DNA from: Micromonospora okii
GTDB taxonomy: Bacteria; Actinomycetota; Actinomycetes; Mycobacteriales; Micromonosporaceae
Direction: 5' to 3'
Length of the DNA stretch: 64,000 nt
NCBI RefSeq assembly: GCF_020884795.1
Contig: NZ_BBZF01000012.1
Location: 550,664 to 614,663, forward strand
The translations under genes and the position numbers were made by a program. Under the pieces are notes generated by a model. It was not told the origin of the DNA. It saw only the letters and a list, made by a program, of their open reading frames with translations, and made no database searches. Of this stretch, positions 1 through 8,299 are shown one piece after another. The first letter of the stretch is position 1. Each line of letters opens with the position of its first letter.

Positions 1-239
1 TCGTATCCCGTTGCGTCGCTCTCGCCCCACGCGGCGACCCGGACCGTCGCCGTCGCTGTCGCGCGCTGCCGTACGAAAGTCCCGTCGGCGGCAACCATCA
101 CGTACGGCAGGGCCGGCACGTCGCCCGCCGGGAAATCCTCTAACCGCTTGGTGCCGTAGCTCAGCCCGGGGCGCAGCTCGCGCAGAACGGCCAGGGTCGA
201 GGCGCGGGGGTCGTGAAACCGGATTGGGGCCCTCACCAT
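1..239 (-). CDS. Tail terminator-like protein (partial)
   Basis: This open frame starts with ATG at 239-237 and runs off the window edge, giving 79 residues. The N-terminus contains a helix of the type LAVLRELRPGL followed by SYGTKRLEDFPAGDVPALPYV and a strand-rich stretch. That is the layout of phage tail terminator/completion proteins, which cap the tail tube before head joining. The start overlaps the stop of the upstream connector gene by a few bases, as in the rest of this head-tail operon. The role is inferred from pattern and gene order, not from a full-length match. Confidence 0.6.
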   Translation of the reverse strand, partial: MVRAPIRFHDPRASTLAVLRELRPGLSYGTKRLEDFPAGDVPALPYVMVAADGTFVRQRATATATVRVAAWGESDATGY

Positions 240-604
240 CGAAGGTCCCGGGGGTTTCGCTCACGCTCCCGACGCTCACGGGCACGGTCGGCCTGGGCTA
301 TGCGGGCGTCCGCCTCGGTCGGTGTGGTCACCTCTAGCCCGGTCGCGGTCGCCGCGCGGGTCAGTGCGCCGTACTTCGCCTCGACGCCGATCCCGCCCGC
401 GTGCTCAATTGTCACCTCGGCCGCGGCGCGGTCGGTTTGGTACGGCTCGGCGGTCACCGGCATTTCGTGACGCACGATGGATTGATGGGCCCCGACGACC
501 GCGGCGACCTCGGCCGATTTCGTGGTCATGACCGCGGCAAACTCCGGCGACTTCAGCAGCTCGGCAATACCCTTGTGGTCTAAGCGGATGGATACGCGCG
601 CCAC
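233..604 (-). CDS. HK97 gp10-like head-tail joining protein
   Basis: A 123-residue protein starting at GTG 604-602, preceded by a strong GGAGGTGA ribosome site. It has an N-terminal strand (VSIRLD), a helical part, and a central segment HQSIVRHEMPVTAEPYQTDR characteristic of small tail-component/neck proteins of the HK97 gp10 type. The C-terminal 35 residues are highly charged (RARERRERERNPR). It lies between the connector genes and the tail terminator, the usual position of gp10-like proteins. Assignment is by length, motif style and synteny. Confidence 0.65.
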   Translation of the reverse strand: MARVSIRLDHKGIAELLKSPEFAAVMTTKSAEVAAVVGAHQSIVRHEMPVTAEPYQTDRAAAEVTIEHAGGIGVEAKYGALTRAATATGLEVTTPTEADARIAQADRARERRERERNPRDLRW

Positions 605-608
605 GCGG

Positions 609-881
609 TCACCTCCTGTGCGGACGGACGGCGACCCGGGTCAGCACCTCGCGGCTCGGCGACCGCAGCCGGCGCGGGTCGCCCTCGACGTCGAACGTGT
701 CCGGGCCGATCGTCAGGCGGTCGCCCCGCTGGATGTTTGCGCCGGGGGCGAGGTACACCGCATCGCCGGCCCGGAAGCCGGCGAGCACGGCGACCGGCAC
801 GAACGGGCCGCCCGTGCCTGGGTTGCCGTACTCATCGGCGGCGAGCTGTCGCAGCACGGTCACCGCGTCGGGAAACCTCAC
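609..881 (-). CDS. Head closure (stopper) protein
   Basis: A 90-residue protein starting GTG at 881, overlapping the previous stop (GTGA). The sequence is mostly beta: DAVTVLRQLAADEYGNPG, then a hydrophobic block, AGDAVYLAPGANIQRGDRLTIG and DTFDVEGDPRRLRSP. That is the SPP1 gp16/HK97 gp7-like small beta-barrel arrangement that closes the portal channel after packaging. Its position directly after the gp6-like connector supports this. It could equally be annotated only as a phage head-tail adaptor. Confidence 0.65.
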   Translation of the reverse strand: MRFPDAVTVLRQLAADEYGNPGTGGPFVPVAVLAGFRAGDAVYLAPGANIQRGDRLTIGPDTFDVEGDPRRLRSPSREVLTRVAVRPHRR

Positions 882-1315
882 GCGACCACCGCCGGGGGCA
901 GGCCGGGCGCGGGCGGGCCCTCATACGCCGACGGCGTCCGAATCGAGTAGACGGCCTGCCCGGTGCGGCCGGCGGCCTGCCGGATGATCCGCACTTCGGC
1001 GGGCGTCAGGTAGCCCGACGTCGAATCCCGTGCGTACTGATAGGAGTAGTCGCCGACAGACTCGCCGGAATACCCGTCGGGGTTGCGGTAGGTCCGCAGC
1101 GCCGCGGACACGACCACGGTCACGACCACGGGGGGCGCGGTGACCGTGGTCCCGTCGGCGGCGACCCAGTCGTTACCCGCCTCGGCGCGGACCATCGTCG
1201 AGGCGTCGTCGAGGGCCGCCCCCGCCCGGACCAGGTCCGCGCCGGCCAGCGTGCCGGGGGCGACCCCTAGCCGCCGCTCCATTGCGGCAACCGGGGCGAG
1301 CGGGGGCAGGCTCAC
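878..1315 (-). CDS. Head-tail connector (gp6/gp15-like adaptor)
   Basis: A 145-residue protein. I chose GTG 1315-1313, 11 bases after the capsid stop. An upstream in-frame ATG at 1486 would run through the capsid gene and adds unrelated arginine-rich sequence. The protein has LGVAPGTLAGADLVRAGAALDDAS, an all-helical first half typical of gp6-type adaptors, and a strand-rich tail carrying DGYSGESVGDYSYQY, a pattern common in actinophage connector proteins. It would form the ring that docks on the portal. Confidence 0.75.
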   Translation of the reverse strand: MSLPPLAPVAAMERRLGVAPGTLAGADLVRAGAALDDASTMVRAEAGNDWVAADGTTVTAPPVVVTVVVSAALRTYRNPDGYSGESVGDYSYQYARDSTSGYLTPAEVRIIRQAAGRTGQAVYSIRTPSAYEGPPAPGLPPAVVA

Positions 1316-1326
1316 GCGTTCTCCGT

Positions 1327-2244
1327 TCAGGCCGGGACGGTCGAGGTCTTCACGCGCAGGGCCGGCACGACCTTCGAGGTGGTGCCGTCCTTCGCAAGGC
1401 GCTTGATTTGCATGGCCTGCGCGCCCGCGTAGGTCTGGAAAACGCTCCGGTTCTTCAGAATCGACGAGTCGTAATCCTTGATCCACGTCATAGCGAAACC
1501 GCCATTCGAGGTCGACGCCGCGAAAGCGGCACCGTCCGGCGGGTACGGGGCGCGAATGGCGAGGGTGAACGCATCGCGCGAATACCAGATAATCTCGTCC
1601 TCGTCGATACGGTTGTTCTCGACAACCGTAAAGCCTGACAGCGCGCCGACGGTCGCGTTCCGCAGCGCCGACGTGGTGCCCGCCTGGCTCGCGTCGGACA
1701 GGACCCGCGCGTCGAGAAGCTGTCGGTAAACGTCGGTGCCGACGGCCGCGTACATGCCGTTCGGCGACACGCCGAGGTCGCGCAGCGTCTTTCGGGCGGC
1801 GTTGAACGTCTTATTCGGGGCCGCCGGGTCGAACGCGATACCGACCGACTCGGGCAGCTCTTGCATGGTCTCGGCGACCAGGTTTTCAAGGTCCTCGACC
1901 ATGCCGCGGACCTGGGGAACGGTTACCTGCCGCGTGAAATCGGTGACGTCCATCCGAAGCTGAAGATCGCTGATGTCGGTCGCCGAATAGACGTGCTCGG
2001 TCATGGTGACCGGAATCGTCTCCTCGGTGACCGTGTCGACCACGATCGGGGTACCGTCCTGCGTCATCTTCCGACGCCGGGCCTTCAGCGTCGCCGGCAC
2101 GCGCACGTTAACCACCGTGCCCCGGCCACCGCCGAAACTGTCCTCATAGTCCCGATTCACGGTCGCGGCAAGCGCCAGGTCATCAGTGACCAGCGCGATT
2201 GCCGTCGAAAGGACCTGCTCGGGGATTACGAAATCGTGCGGCAT
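1327..2244 (-). CDS. Major capsid protein (P22 coat-like, HK97 fold)
   Basis: A 305-residue protein following the scaffold gene. Features of the P22 coat-like family are visible: an N-terminal amphipathic region (EQVLSTAIALVTDDLALA), the segment GRGTVVNVRVPATLKARR, SATDISDLQLRMDVTDFTRQV, a central DLENLVAETMQEL helix, and a late FTVVENNRIDEDEI insertion. The protein ends with a basic and beta-rich tail. Length suits a compact HK97-fold subunit. GAGAGG precedes ATG 2244. The neighbouring scaffold, portal and connector genes complete the head module. Confidence 0.9.
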   Translation of the reverse strand: MPHDFVIPEQVLSTAIALVTDDLALAATVNRDYEDSFGGGRGTVVNVRVPATLKARRRKMTQDGTPIVVDTVTEETIPVTMTEHVYSATDISDLQLRMDVTDFTRQVTVPQVRGMVEDLENLVAETMQELPESVGIAFDPAAPNKTFNAARKTLRDLGVSPNGMYAAVGTDVYRQLLDARVLSDASQAGTTSALRNATVGALSGFTVVENNRIDEDEIIWYSRDAFTLAIRAPYPPDGAAFAASTSNGGFAMTWIKDYDSSILKNRSVFQTYAGAQAMQIKRLAKDGTTSKVVPALRVKTSTVPA

Positions 2245-2261
2245 TAACTACCTCTCGGGGG

Positions 2262-2750
2262 TCAGTAACCCCGCGCCGCGCGGGCGGTCGCAACGGGGTC
2301 GAAAGCGGGAGCGGCGTCGGCCGGCGCGCGCCCCGGGGTCGGGGCCGGGCGCGGCATTGCCGGGAGCGGGTCCGCGGGGGTCCGCGTCGCCGCGAAGTCG
2401 GCCGCGACCCGCTCGGCGCTTGCCTTGATCTCCTCGGCGGTCGCGCCGTTGACGTACGCGGCCAGGTGCGCGGGGACGCCCGCCGCGGTGGCGGCCTCGG
2501 CCCGTGCGGCGTCTAGGCGCGTGCGGGTCAGGTCGGCGGTCAGTGCGTCAAGCTGCGACCGCAGCTCGGCAACCTCGGGCGCGGCGCGCTGCGCCTTCAG
2601 CTCGGCCAGCTCGGCACGAAGGTTGGCGATTAGGCGCGTACCGCGCGCCTCGTCGTACGGGCCGTCGAGGGTGACCGGGGCCGGCGCGGGTGCGGGGTCG
2701 GTCGCCGGGGGCGGCGCGGACGGGGCGGGAGCGGGGGTCGGGTCGGACAT
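2262..2750 (-). CDS. Capsid scaffolding protein
   Basis: A 162-residue protein: a Pro/Ala-rich start (residues 1-30), a predicted long coiled coil (about 38-90, with ELAELKAQ and ELRSQLDAL), then AAGVPAHLAAYVNGATAEEIKASAERVAAD. The last part, a short hydrophobic stretch followed by EEIKASA and a Pro-rich tail, is the standard C-terminus of actinophage scaffolds (DUF4355/minor scaffold type). It lies immediately upstream of the capsid gene with 17 bases between them, and is presumably co-translated with it. Confidence 0.85.
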   Translation of the reverse strand: MSDPTPAPAPSAPPPATDPAPAPAPVTLDGPYDEARGTRLIANLRAELAELKAQRAAPEVAELRSQLDALTADLTRTRLDAARAEAATAAGVPAHLAAYVNGATAEEIKASAERVAADFAATRTPADPLPAMPRPAPTPGRAPADAAPAFDPVATARAARGY

Positions 2751-2876
2751 GGGGCGGCCTCCTGTGCCGAATGCGCGGCACCTGTCCGCGCGGGTCTCAG
2801 AACTCCGCTAGGCGACTAGCGCAGAGCGGGTAGGGGATCGGGCCGGGCGACACGCGTCAGCCGCTCTCCGGTCGTC

Positions 2877-3617
2877 TCAGCGGGCGGCGTCGTACGCGCG
2901 CCGGAAGGCGTTGATCGCGGCGCGGCCGGACCTGCCGGCTGTCGCCTCGCGCCAAAGGGCCGCGTAGTCCCGGGCCCCGCCGGGCCACGGGTCCGACCGG
3001 CGGTAGACCGGCGCGGGCACGCACCCGCACCCGTCGTGATACGGGTCGTCGCCGCGGGCGGTCTCTTCGGACTCATAAACCGGGCCACGGCTCGCCAACA
3101 TCGCGCAGAAATAGCAGGGGTCGCCGTCGGTCACCCGGGCGTATCCGAGCGCGAGGCGGTCCCGCCGGGACGTGTCGCGGATCGTGTCTCGCCCGGCGTC
3201 CGTGACGTGGCGAACCGCGGCGCGGGCCGTAGCCGCACGCGCTTGCGTCGCGGCCTGGGCCGGGGGCGTGCCCCGCCCCGTCAGGTACTTGACCCGAACG
3301 GGGCCGGTCACGAGAAGGGACGTCGAGAGCTGGGCCGCCGGGAGCTGCCCGGCGTAAGCGATCGGCGGGACCTCGCCGAGCACCCTCGACGCCTCGCGGT
3401 GGGCAACGTAGAACGCCCCCGCGAGGGTCGCCGCGGTGCGCCGGGCTGCCTCGATGATCTGCGCGACCACCTCGGCATAGACGGGCCACGTCCGGTCGAG
3501 GTCGAGCGGGTCGAGCAGGGTCGAATAGGCGACGGCGACCTGCGCCGCGGCCTCGCCCGACAGCTCGGATTGCAGTCGCCGGTATTCGTCGGCGACCTGA
3601 TTAGCCGTCGGTGCCAC
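2877..3617 (-). CDS. MuF-like minor head protein
   Basis: A 246-residue protein whose start overlaps the portal stop by 17 bases. The C-terminal half has GDPCYFCAMLASRGPVYE and YHDGCGCVPAPVY, the paired Cys/His signature of actinophage MuF-type (SPP1 gp7-like) minor capsid proteins. The N-terminal half is helical and predicted to pack against the portal. Such proteins are carried inside the head with the DNA. A 126-base stretch without a gene follows before the scaffold. Confidence 0.85.
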   Translation of the reverse strand: MAPTANQVADEYRRLQSELSGEAAAQVAVAYSTLLDPLDLDRTWPVYAEVVAQIIEAARRTAATLAGAFYVAHREASRVLGEVPPIAYAGQLPAAQLSTSLLVTGPVRVKYLTGRGTPPAQAATQARAATARAAVRHVTDAGRDTIRDTSRRDRLALGYARVTDGDPCYFCAMLASRGPVYESEETARGDDPYHDGCGCVPAPVYRRSDPWPGGARDYAALWREATAGRSGRAAINAFRRAYDAAR

Positions 3618-4995
3618 CGGCGGCCCCCGGGTCGTCGCCGGACTGCCGGGCGGGCTCGGCCCGGCGCGCCAGCGTCGCCGCGAGCTGCGTCAGGCCGTCG
3701 GACGACCTCGCAAGCTCGCGCCAGCGCTTGACGTCCGTGTCGGTCACGCCCGGAATGCGCTCCCATGCCGCTTCGGCAGGGACCGACAACATCGTGACCA
3801 TTTTGCCGAGCGCGTCGACCGTCGCCGCCATCGAGCGGGCCTCGGTATCGCGCCAGCGCACCTGGGATGCCGTGTCGCCGGCCGAGGCCGTGTCGCCGGC
3901 CGCGAACGCAGCGAGGCGCAACACCTGTTCCCAGCTCTCGCCGAAGATTGTCTCGTACTCGCCGATTTTTCGTTGCGTCGCGGCCTCGGCGGCGGCGAGC
4001 GCGTCGGCGGACAGGTTGACTAGGTCGCCGAGCAGCACATGGGGCGAAAGCTGCGCGATTGCGGCGAGCGTTCGCACGCCGGAACCGTAGGTTTCGAGGT
4101 GCCCGGAAACGTCGGTCTGGTCGAACGAACCAAACTTTGCGTCCGGCGAGTCTGTGACCCACAGGCGATCTACCGCGGCTTGGAACGGCTCGACCGGCTG
4201 ACCGTAAAGCGGACTTTCCTCATCCTCGACGACCGGGATTGCAAGGCCGGTCGCCCAACGCTGTCGAAACGACGCGAATTGCAAGGCGATCAGCAGGGAG
4301 AAAACGGCCTCATTGATTCGGTCCTGTAGGACCAGCAGCGGCGCGACGATGCCGCGATTCTCGCCGTCGAGGCGGTCGCGGAACCGGACCCACGGCACCC
4401 GGCCGAGGTCGTGCGGCGTCGAGGTGACCACATCCAGCGACCCGCCGCGCTCCTGTGCGAGTCGGTGCACGGCCGTACCGTCGTACAGGTCGTAAAGCTG
4501 CGCGCCGTCGCTGGTCCGGCCGAGGATATGAAGGCCGTGAACGGGAAAATCGTCGTCGTCATCTTCGTACCGCGCGTGCGTCTTCAGCGCCGGAAGCGGG
4601 CGAATGCTCGGCTCTGCCGTGGTCCTCAGGACCCGCACATACGCCGCGCCGTATTCGAGCGCGCCGCGGTGGGCGATCGTTTGCCGTGCGTCGAGGCGGT
4701 TAGCCTGCCAGAACGCCCAGGGGCGCGCGTTCTCGGTCGTCTTCTCGGCGCGGTAGCCGTCGACAAACAGGCCCTTGACGTACGTTTCCGAGATCAGGGG
4801 AAGCCAGTTGGTAACCGACTTCCGCGCAAGCGACACATACTCCTCACGCGCACCGCGCGGGGCGTACGGCAAATCGTGATCGCCACGGAGGTACCGCGCG
4901 ACCTTACCGGCCCCGTCGTTGCGGTTGCCGGTTTCCCGTGCGTGCTCGCCTATCAGTTCCTCGGCGAGGCCGGTAATACTGCCGTTAGTCGGCAA
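3601..4995 (-). CDS. Portal protein (SPP1 gp6-like)
   Basis: A 464-residue protein, the usual size for actinophage portals. Recognisable parts are the N-terminal helices followed by NWLPLISETYVKGLFVDGYR, the wing-region strands, GRVPWVRFRDRLDG, the clip/stem part with LLVLQDRINEAVFSLLIALQFASFRQRW, and the C-terminal LSADALAAAEAATQRKIGEYE helix typical of the gp6 family. The tail end is acidic and Gly-rich. The portal forms the dodecameric DNA gate at the capsid vertex and binds the terminase encoded just upstream. Confidence 0.9.
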   Translation of the reverse strand: MPTNGSITGLAEELIGEHARETGNRNDGAGKVARYLRGDHDLPYAPRGAREEYVSLARKSVTNWLPLISETYVKGLFVDGYRAEKTTENARPWAFWQANRLDARQTIAHRGALEYGAAYVRVLRTTAEPSIRPLPALKTHARYEDDDDDFPVHGLHILGRTSDGAQLYDLYDGTAVHRLAQERGGSLDVVTSTPHDLGRVPWVRFRDRLDGENRGIVAPLLVLQDRINEAVFSLLIALQFASFRQRWATGLAIPVVEDEESPLYGQPVEPFQAAVDRLWVTDSPDAKFGSFDQTDVSGHLETYGSGVRTLAAIAQLSPHVLLGDLVNLSADALAAAEAATQRKIGEYETIFGESWEQVLRLAAFAAGDTASAGDTASQVRWRDTEARSMAATVDALGKMVTMLSVPAEAAWERIPGVTDTDVKRWRELARSSDGLTQLAATLARRAEPARQSGDDPGAAGGTDG

Positions 4996-5027
4996 CGGGC
5001 GGGCCCCCTTCCGAGGCGTGTAAGCGG

Positions 5028-6775
5028 TCAGAATCCGTACAGGCGGCCGGTCGGCTTCCGGCGCTTCGCTAGCGCGCCGTCGGCGATCACGCGCTGCCGG
5101 GCCATCACGGCGAGGAGAAGCGCGGCGAGTGCGTCAACCTTTTTCGGCGACTCGCGTGTCTCTTTGCCGAAACTCACGCCGTACTGATTCGGCCGGCGGC
5201 GAGCGTTCAGGACGTGCCGGCGTAGCCGTTGGTCTCCGTCGTGCGGGACCTCGCCGTCGACAAACGCACGGTGAAGCGCCTCAACGGCGCGGACGGTCTC
5301 GGCGCGATGGGCGCGCATGTCCCACCCGACGGCGTGACGGGTCGTCGCCTTCACCAACAGGCGTTCGCCGTGCAGCTCGCGCCAGCGATCCACGTCGGTT
5401 TCCCAATACGCGACATCGGAAAAGAACGCGACTACGTCGAGGGTGGCGAACGCGTAGTCAACCACGCCGCGAACGTCGTCTTGATTGACTTCCCACCCGA
5501 CGCCGGAAGGGCCTTCCGGTTTTTCCCAGAGGCCGAGGAGGAACGCCGCGCCGTCGGACATTCGTACGGCGACAAGGGCCGTGCTGTCGTCCGTCCGTGA
5601 GCCATCAAACCCGAGCGTGACCGTGTCGGCCTCGCGCCACTTACCAGGCTCGGCGCGCTTCAGCGGGGCGAGGTCGTCACGTTCGTTCGCGTCGAATTCG
5701 TGCGGCGCTAGCCAGCTATCGGCGGCGGCTACAATTTGGTTCAAATAGAATCGCCGCGCCTCCTCGGGCGGGGTCGCCGGGTCGTAGACCTCCTCGGCGA
5801 TACGCTCTAGGTCAACCCACAGCGAATCGCCGTAGGCCATTGCTAGGCCGTCCATGAGGGCGTCCCGGTCGGCGAGGTCGATCGTCCCGGGGGCCTCGCG
5901 GGAGTCGTACAGAATGCCGGTCGCGCGGGTGCGCTTTTCGAGCATCGCCAGATAGGCGAGATAGGAAATCTCGGCGACGCTGTCCTGTCCCGGCGCGTGC
6001 GCGTTCGTGGTCTCGATTGCGCGGGCCATGCCGTCGCGGCTCTTAGCGAGGTTGCGCCGGATCACGCGGGCGAGGGCGTACCCGCCGTTAGATTCGGTCC
6101 AATGGTGCGTCTCGTCCATAATGGCGAAGGACGGGCGCGCACCTTCCTGGGTCGAGCTGGACGCGGTAACCGGCATAATCTTCCCGCCCGACGGCGTGAA
6201 GATTCGCGTCTTACCAATGTCAAGGCCCTCGACCTCGACCAACGGTGATTGTTCGACCATTGCGCGAATCGCGGCCATTGTGTTTTCGGTCTGCGTCTCG
6301 CTGACGCCCGCAATCACGATCCACGGCGCGGGGTGCGGCTTGCCGACGGGCTCGAAGTCGCGGCGCGGGTCCTCATTCCGACCCTCGGCGCTCCAATGCG
6401 AAAATCTGACCGGGCCGCACAGCTCGGCCAGCGCTAAAGCGCCGAGGAACGGGCTTTTCCCCAGCCCTTCGCCCTCCTAAGGACGGCGCGGCGGTAGATA
6501 AAGCGCCCGCGGTCGTCGACCGCGTAAAACCATAAGACAAAGTTGAGCTGTTCCCGGGTAAGCCGATATGGCTCGCCGGCCTCGTCGCCATCGGGCTGAA
6601 GCAACCACGCCTCGACCCATTCAACGACCCCCCAGCCAAGCGTTTTCACGCTCCCGTCAAGCGGGAAAAGGGCGAGCGTGGTCAAGGCGTGTGCAGCGAC
6701 GGCCCTGCGCGCTTCGAGCGCGGCGAGGGCGGCGAGGTCTGCTAGTTCGGCTTCCCGGGCGTCCGGCGCGGTCAC
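5028..6775 (-). CDS. terL: Terminase large subunit, split by a -1 frame change
   Basis: Two frames together make a normal packaging ATPase/nuclease. The first (6775-6416, GTG start overlapping the small subunit stop) ends as RRAVLRRAKGWGKARSSAL and then stops at TAG. Switching to the -1 frame at 6455-6461 restores GWGKSPFLGALALAEL, a proper Walker A, and leads into IAGVSETQTENTM, the Walker B FAIMDETHHW, and the nuclease part (VTLGFDGSRTDDSTAL, VAFFSDVAYWETD, KVDALAALLLAVMA). The joined product is 582 residues, normal for the family. Without the frame change the N-terminal piece has no complete ATPase. Either programmed frameshifting or a one-base deletion explains it. Confidence 0.88.
6455..6461 (-). 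promoter_or_regulatory. GGGAAAA slippery heptamer within terminase Walker A
   Basis: On the minus strand the zero-frame codons GGA AAA are preceded by G, making the X XXY YYZ heptamer G GGA AAA. A -1 slip re-reads it as GGG AAA AGC, which encodes exactly the Walker A Gly-Lys-Ser. Eleven bases downstream, GGCGC TTTA GCGCT can form a small hairpin whose loop region contains the zero-frame TAG stop. Frameshifting itself is inferred. Confidence 0.55.
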
Positions 6776-7221
6776 CCGAGGCGGTCGCGCAGCTCGGCGC
6801 GACGCTCGGTCAGGGAGGTGACGCCCGCGGGGAGCGCGTCCGCGGTGTCCGCGTCGGTCTCGACCCGCATTCGTGCGCGCATCCGGTCGACGACCGTCGC
6901 GCCCAACCTCTCCTCGTTCATGCGAATCTCAGACAGCGCCGCGGCGCTCGGGCGACGCCAATACGCATCGAGGATCGGCGCGAGCGTGGCGAGTCGCCGC
7001 CAATCCGTCCGCTCGAAAGCGGCGGCCTGGGGAGCGCGTCGCCAGTCTTCCCACCATGCGGCGACTTCGGGCGCGAACGGACGGCCCGGGAGTAGGTCCG
7101 CCAGCGCAGGGCCGCGAACGGTCCCGTCGTCGGCCGGTAGGACGGTCTCGCCGTGCGTCGGTGCGTTGCGACGGCGTCGCGTCGCGTCGGGCTTAGGGGC
7201 GTGCATGGTGCCGCGGGCCAC
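6772..7221 (-). CDS. terS: Terminase small subunit
   Basis: A 149-residue protein with the actinophage TerS pattern: basic N-terminus, then AWWEDWRRAPQAAAFERTDWRRL, LAPILDAYWRRPS and LSEIRMNEERLGATVVDRMRARM. It would recognise packaging sites and load the large subunit. Its stop overlaps the GTG of the large subunit (GTGA), indicating translational coupling. ATG 7221 is preceded by AGGAGG. A convergent or unrelated plus-strand gene lies 32 bases upstream. Confidence 0.85.
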   Translation of the reverse strand: MARGTMHAPKPDATRRRRNAPTHGETVLPADDGTVRGPALADLLPGRPFAPEVAAWWEDWRRAPQAAAFERTDWRRLATLAPILDAYWRRPSAAALSEIRMNEERLGATVVDRMRARMRVETDADTADALPAGVTSLTERRAELRDRLG

Positions 7222-7253
7222 GGCGGGACCTCCTTTCGGGCTAGCGCGGTGGG

Positions 7254-7889
7254 ATGCGTAAACTCGGGAACGTGAGCAGCGAGGCGCAAACGGCGACGTG
7301 CCGCGAACACGAGAACGAGTCAGGTCATTGGACCCTTACCGGGGCTCGGCTTTACGTCCATGAGCATTCGGGGCACTTTCCGGGCTGTGCGTTCGACCCC
7401 GCACCCCGCGAGTGCTGCGGTATGTGGTGGGTGCCTAACCCGCGCACGCACCGGAGCGACCGTCGATATGCGACCAAACGGGCCGCCCAGGAATCCGCGC
7501 TTGCCAGTGCGGAGCTATATAAGCTGCCAGTTCCACCCGCGCCGTATTTCTGCGAGCCCTGCGACGCCTGGTATGTGGCAGGGGATTTACCCGCATCGTG
7601 CCTTTACCATGGCACGCGCCGTATGTTCGCTAGTCGCGCGGCGGCGGTCGAATCCCTCGCAGCGCGCTTCGGGGGTAGCCCCCGGTCGCTGGCAAGGGCG
7701 GCAAGCCAGTGCCCTAAGTGCGAGCGGTGGTATGTGCCGCGGCGCGGTCCCTGTGCGGTGACCCCCGAGAAACGATGGTACGCAACGCGAGAGCACGCCA
7801 GGGATGCCGCGCGGCACACCCCACCGGGCGTGGCGTTCAGGGTGTACCCCTGCGGCCCATGCGGCGAATTCCACCTGACGTCGAAATAG
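7254..7889 (+). CDS. Cys-rich zinc-ribbon protein, unknown role
   Basis: A 211-residue frame, the only plus-strand gene between the terminase and the regulator region. It contains repeated Cys pairs: PYFCEPCDAWYV, SQCPKCERWYVPR and the terminal YPCGPCGEFHLTSK, plus ECCGMWWVP near residue 54. These look like two or three divergent zinc ribbons. Base composition is less GC-rich than its neighbours and one leucine is a rare TTA codon (GDLPA), which suggests a separate origin. The start is uncertain; the internal GTG (MSSEAQ) at 7272 is an alternative and neither has a strong ribosome site. Function is not recognised. Confidence 0.6.
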   Translation: MRKLGNVSSEAQTATCREHENESGHWTLTGARLYVHEHSGHFPGCAFDPAPRECCGMWWVPNPRTHRSDRRYATKRAAQESALASAELYKLPVPPAPYFCEPCDAWYVAGDLPASCLYHGTRRMFASRAAAVESLAARFGGSPRSLARAASQCPKCERWYVPRRGPCAVTPEKRWYATREHARDAARHTPPGVAFRVYPCGPCGEFHLTSK

Positions 7890-7892
7890 GTG

Positions 7893-8132
7893 CTACCCCG
7901 CCAGCACCCGCGCCCGCACGGCGCAATCCTTGGCTTCGAGCAACTTCCGCAGGCACGCGGTCAGCTCGGGGCCGTCCGGCAGGGCCGCAATCGTGGTGAA
8001 CGCCGTTGCGGCGAGCGGCGCGGCGACCGCGGCGAGGTGCGGCGGGAGGTGCGACGTGTCGAACAGGGGAAGGAAGTGTTCGGTATCCGGGTGGCGCGGC
8101 GTGGGCACCGGGGGCGGGACCAACAGGGGCAT
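7893..8132 (-). CDS. Small two-helix phage protein (Acb2/Tad1-hairpin-like?)
   Basis: A 79-residue protein. After a Pro-rich start (MPLLVPPPVPTPR) it forms two predicted helices: HLAAVAAPLAATAFTTIAAL and ELTACLRKLLEAKDCAVRARVL, joined by PDGP. A GPE-x-LRKLLEAKD-x-x-VRA second helix is common in short actinophage proteins. The layout resembles the helical hairpin of cyclic-nucleotide sponges (Acb2/Tad1), which phages use against CBASS and Thoeris. That comparison is from memory of the family pattern and not proven. The gene is convergent with the zinc-ribbon gene, 3 bases apart. Confidence 0.6.
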   Translation of the reverse strand: MPLLVPPPVPTPRHPDTEHFLPLFDTSHLPPHLAAVAAPLAATAFTTIAALPDGPELTACLRKLLEAKDCAVRARVLAG

Positions 8133-8241
8133 TGATACCTCTCGAAGGGGGTTACGGAATGCAACCGCGGTCGCTTTCCGTCACGACCTCTACGCCCGTA
8201 CAGAGCCCGGGGCGCTATGCCGCTTCGGTTGGGGGCGGGGC

Positions 8242-8279
8242 GGGGGAGGGGGCCTCCCCCCAGGGTCACGCAGCGTGAC
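8242..8279. terminator. Hairpins downstream of HNH gene
   Basis: A GGGGAGG/CCTCCCC hairpin at about 8242-8261 is followed by a perfect GTCACG-CAG-CGTGAC palindrome at 8265-8279. Both lie just after the HNH stop on the minus strand, so terminator function is likely. The second could also bind a regulator. Confidence 0.45.
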
Positions 8280-8299
8280 GGTCAGCGCTTCACACTCGG

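Noticed and set aside
2751-2876. Gene between scaffold and MuF protein
   Set aside because: The 126-base gap has only short Arg/Pro-rich frames; nothing supports a coding call.
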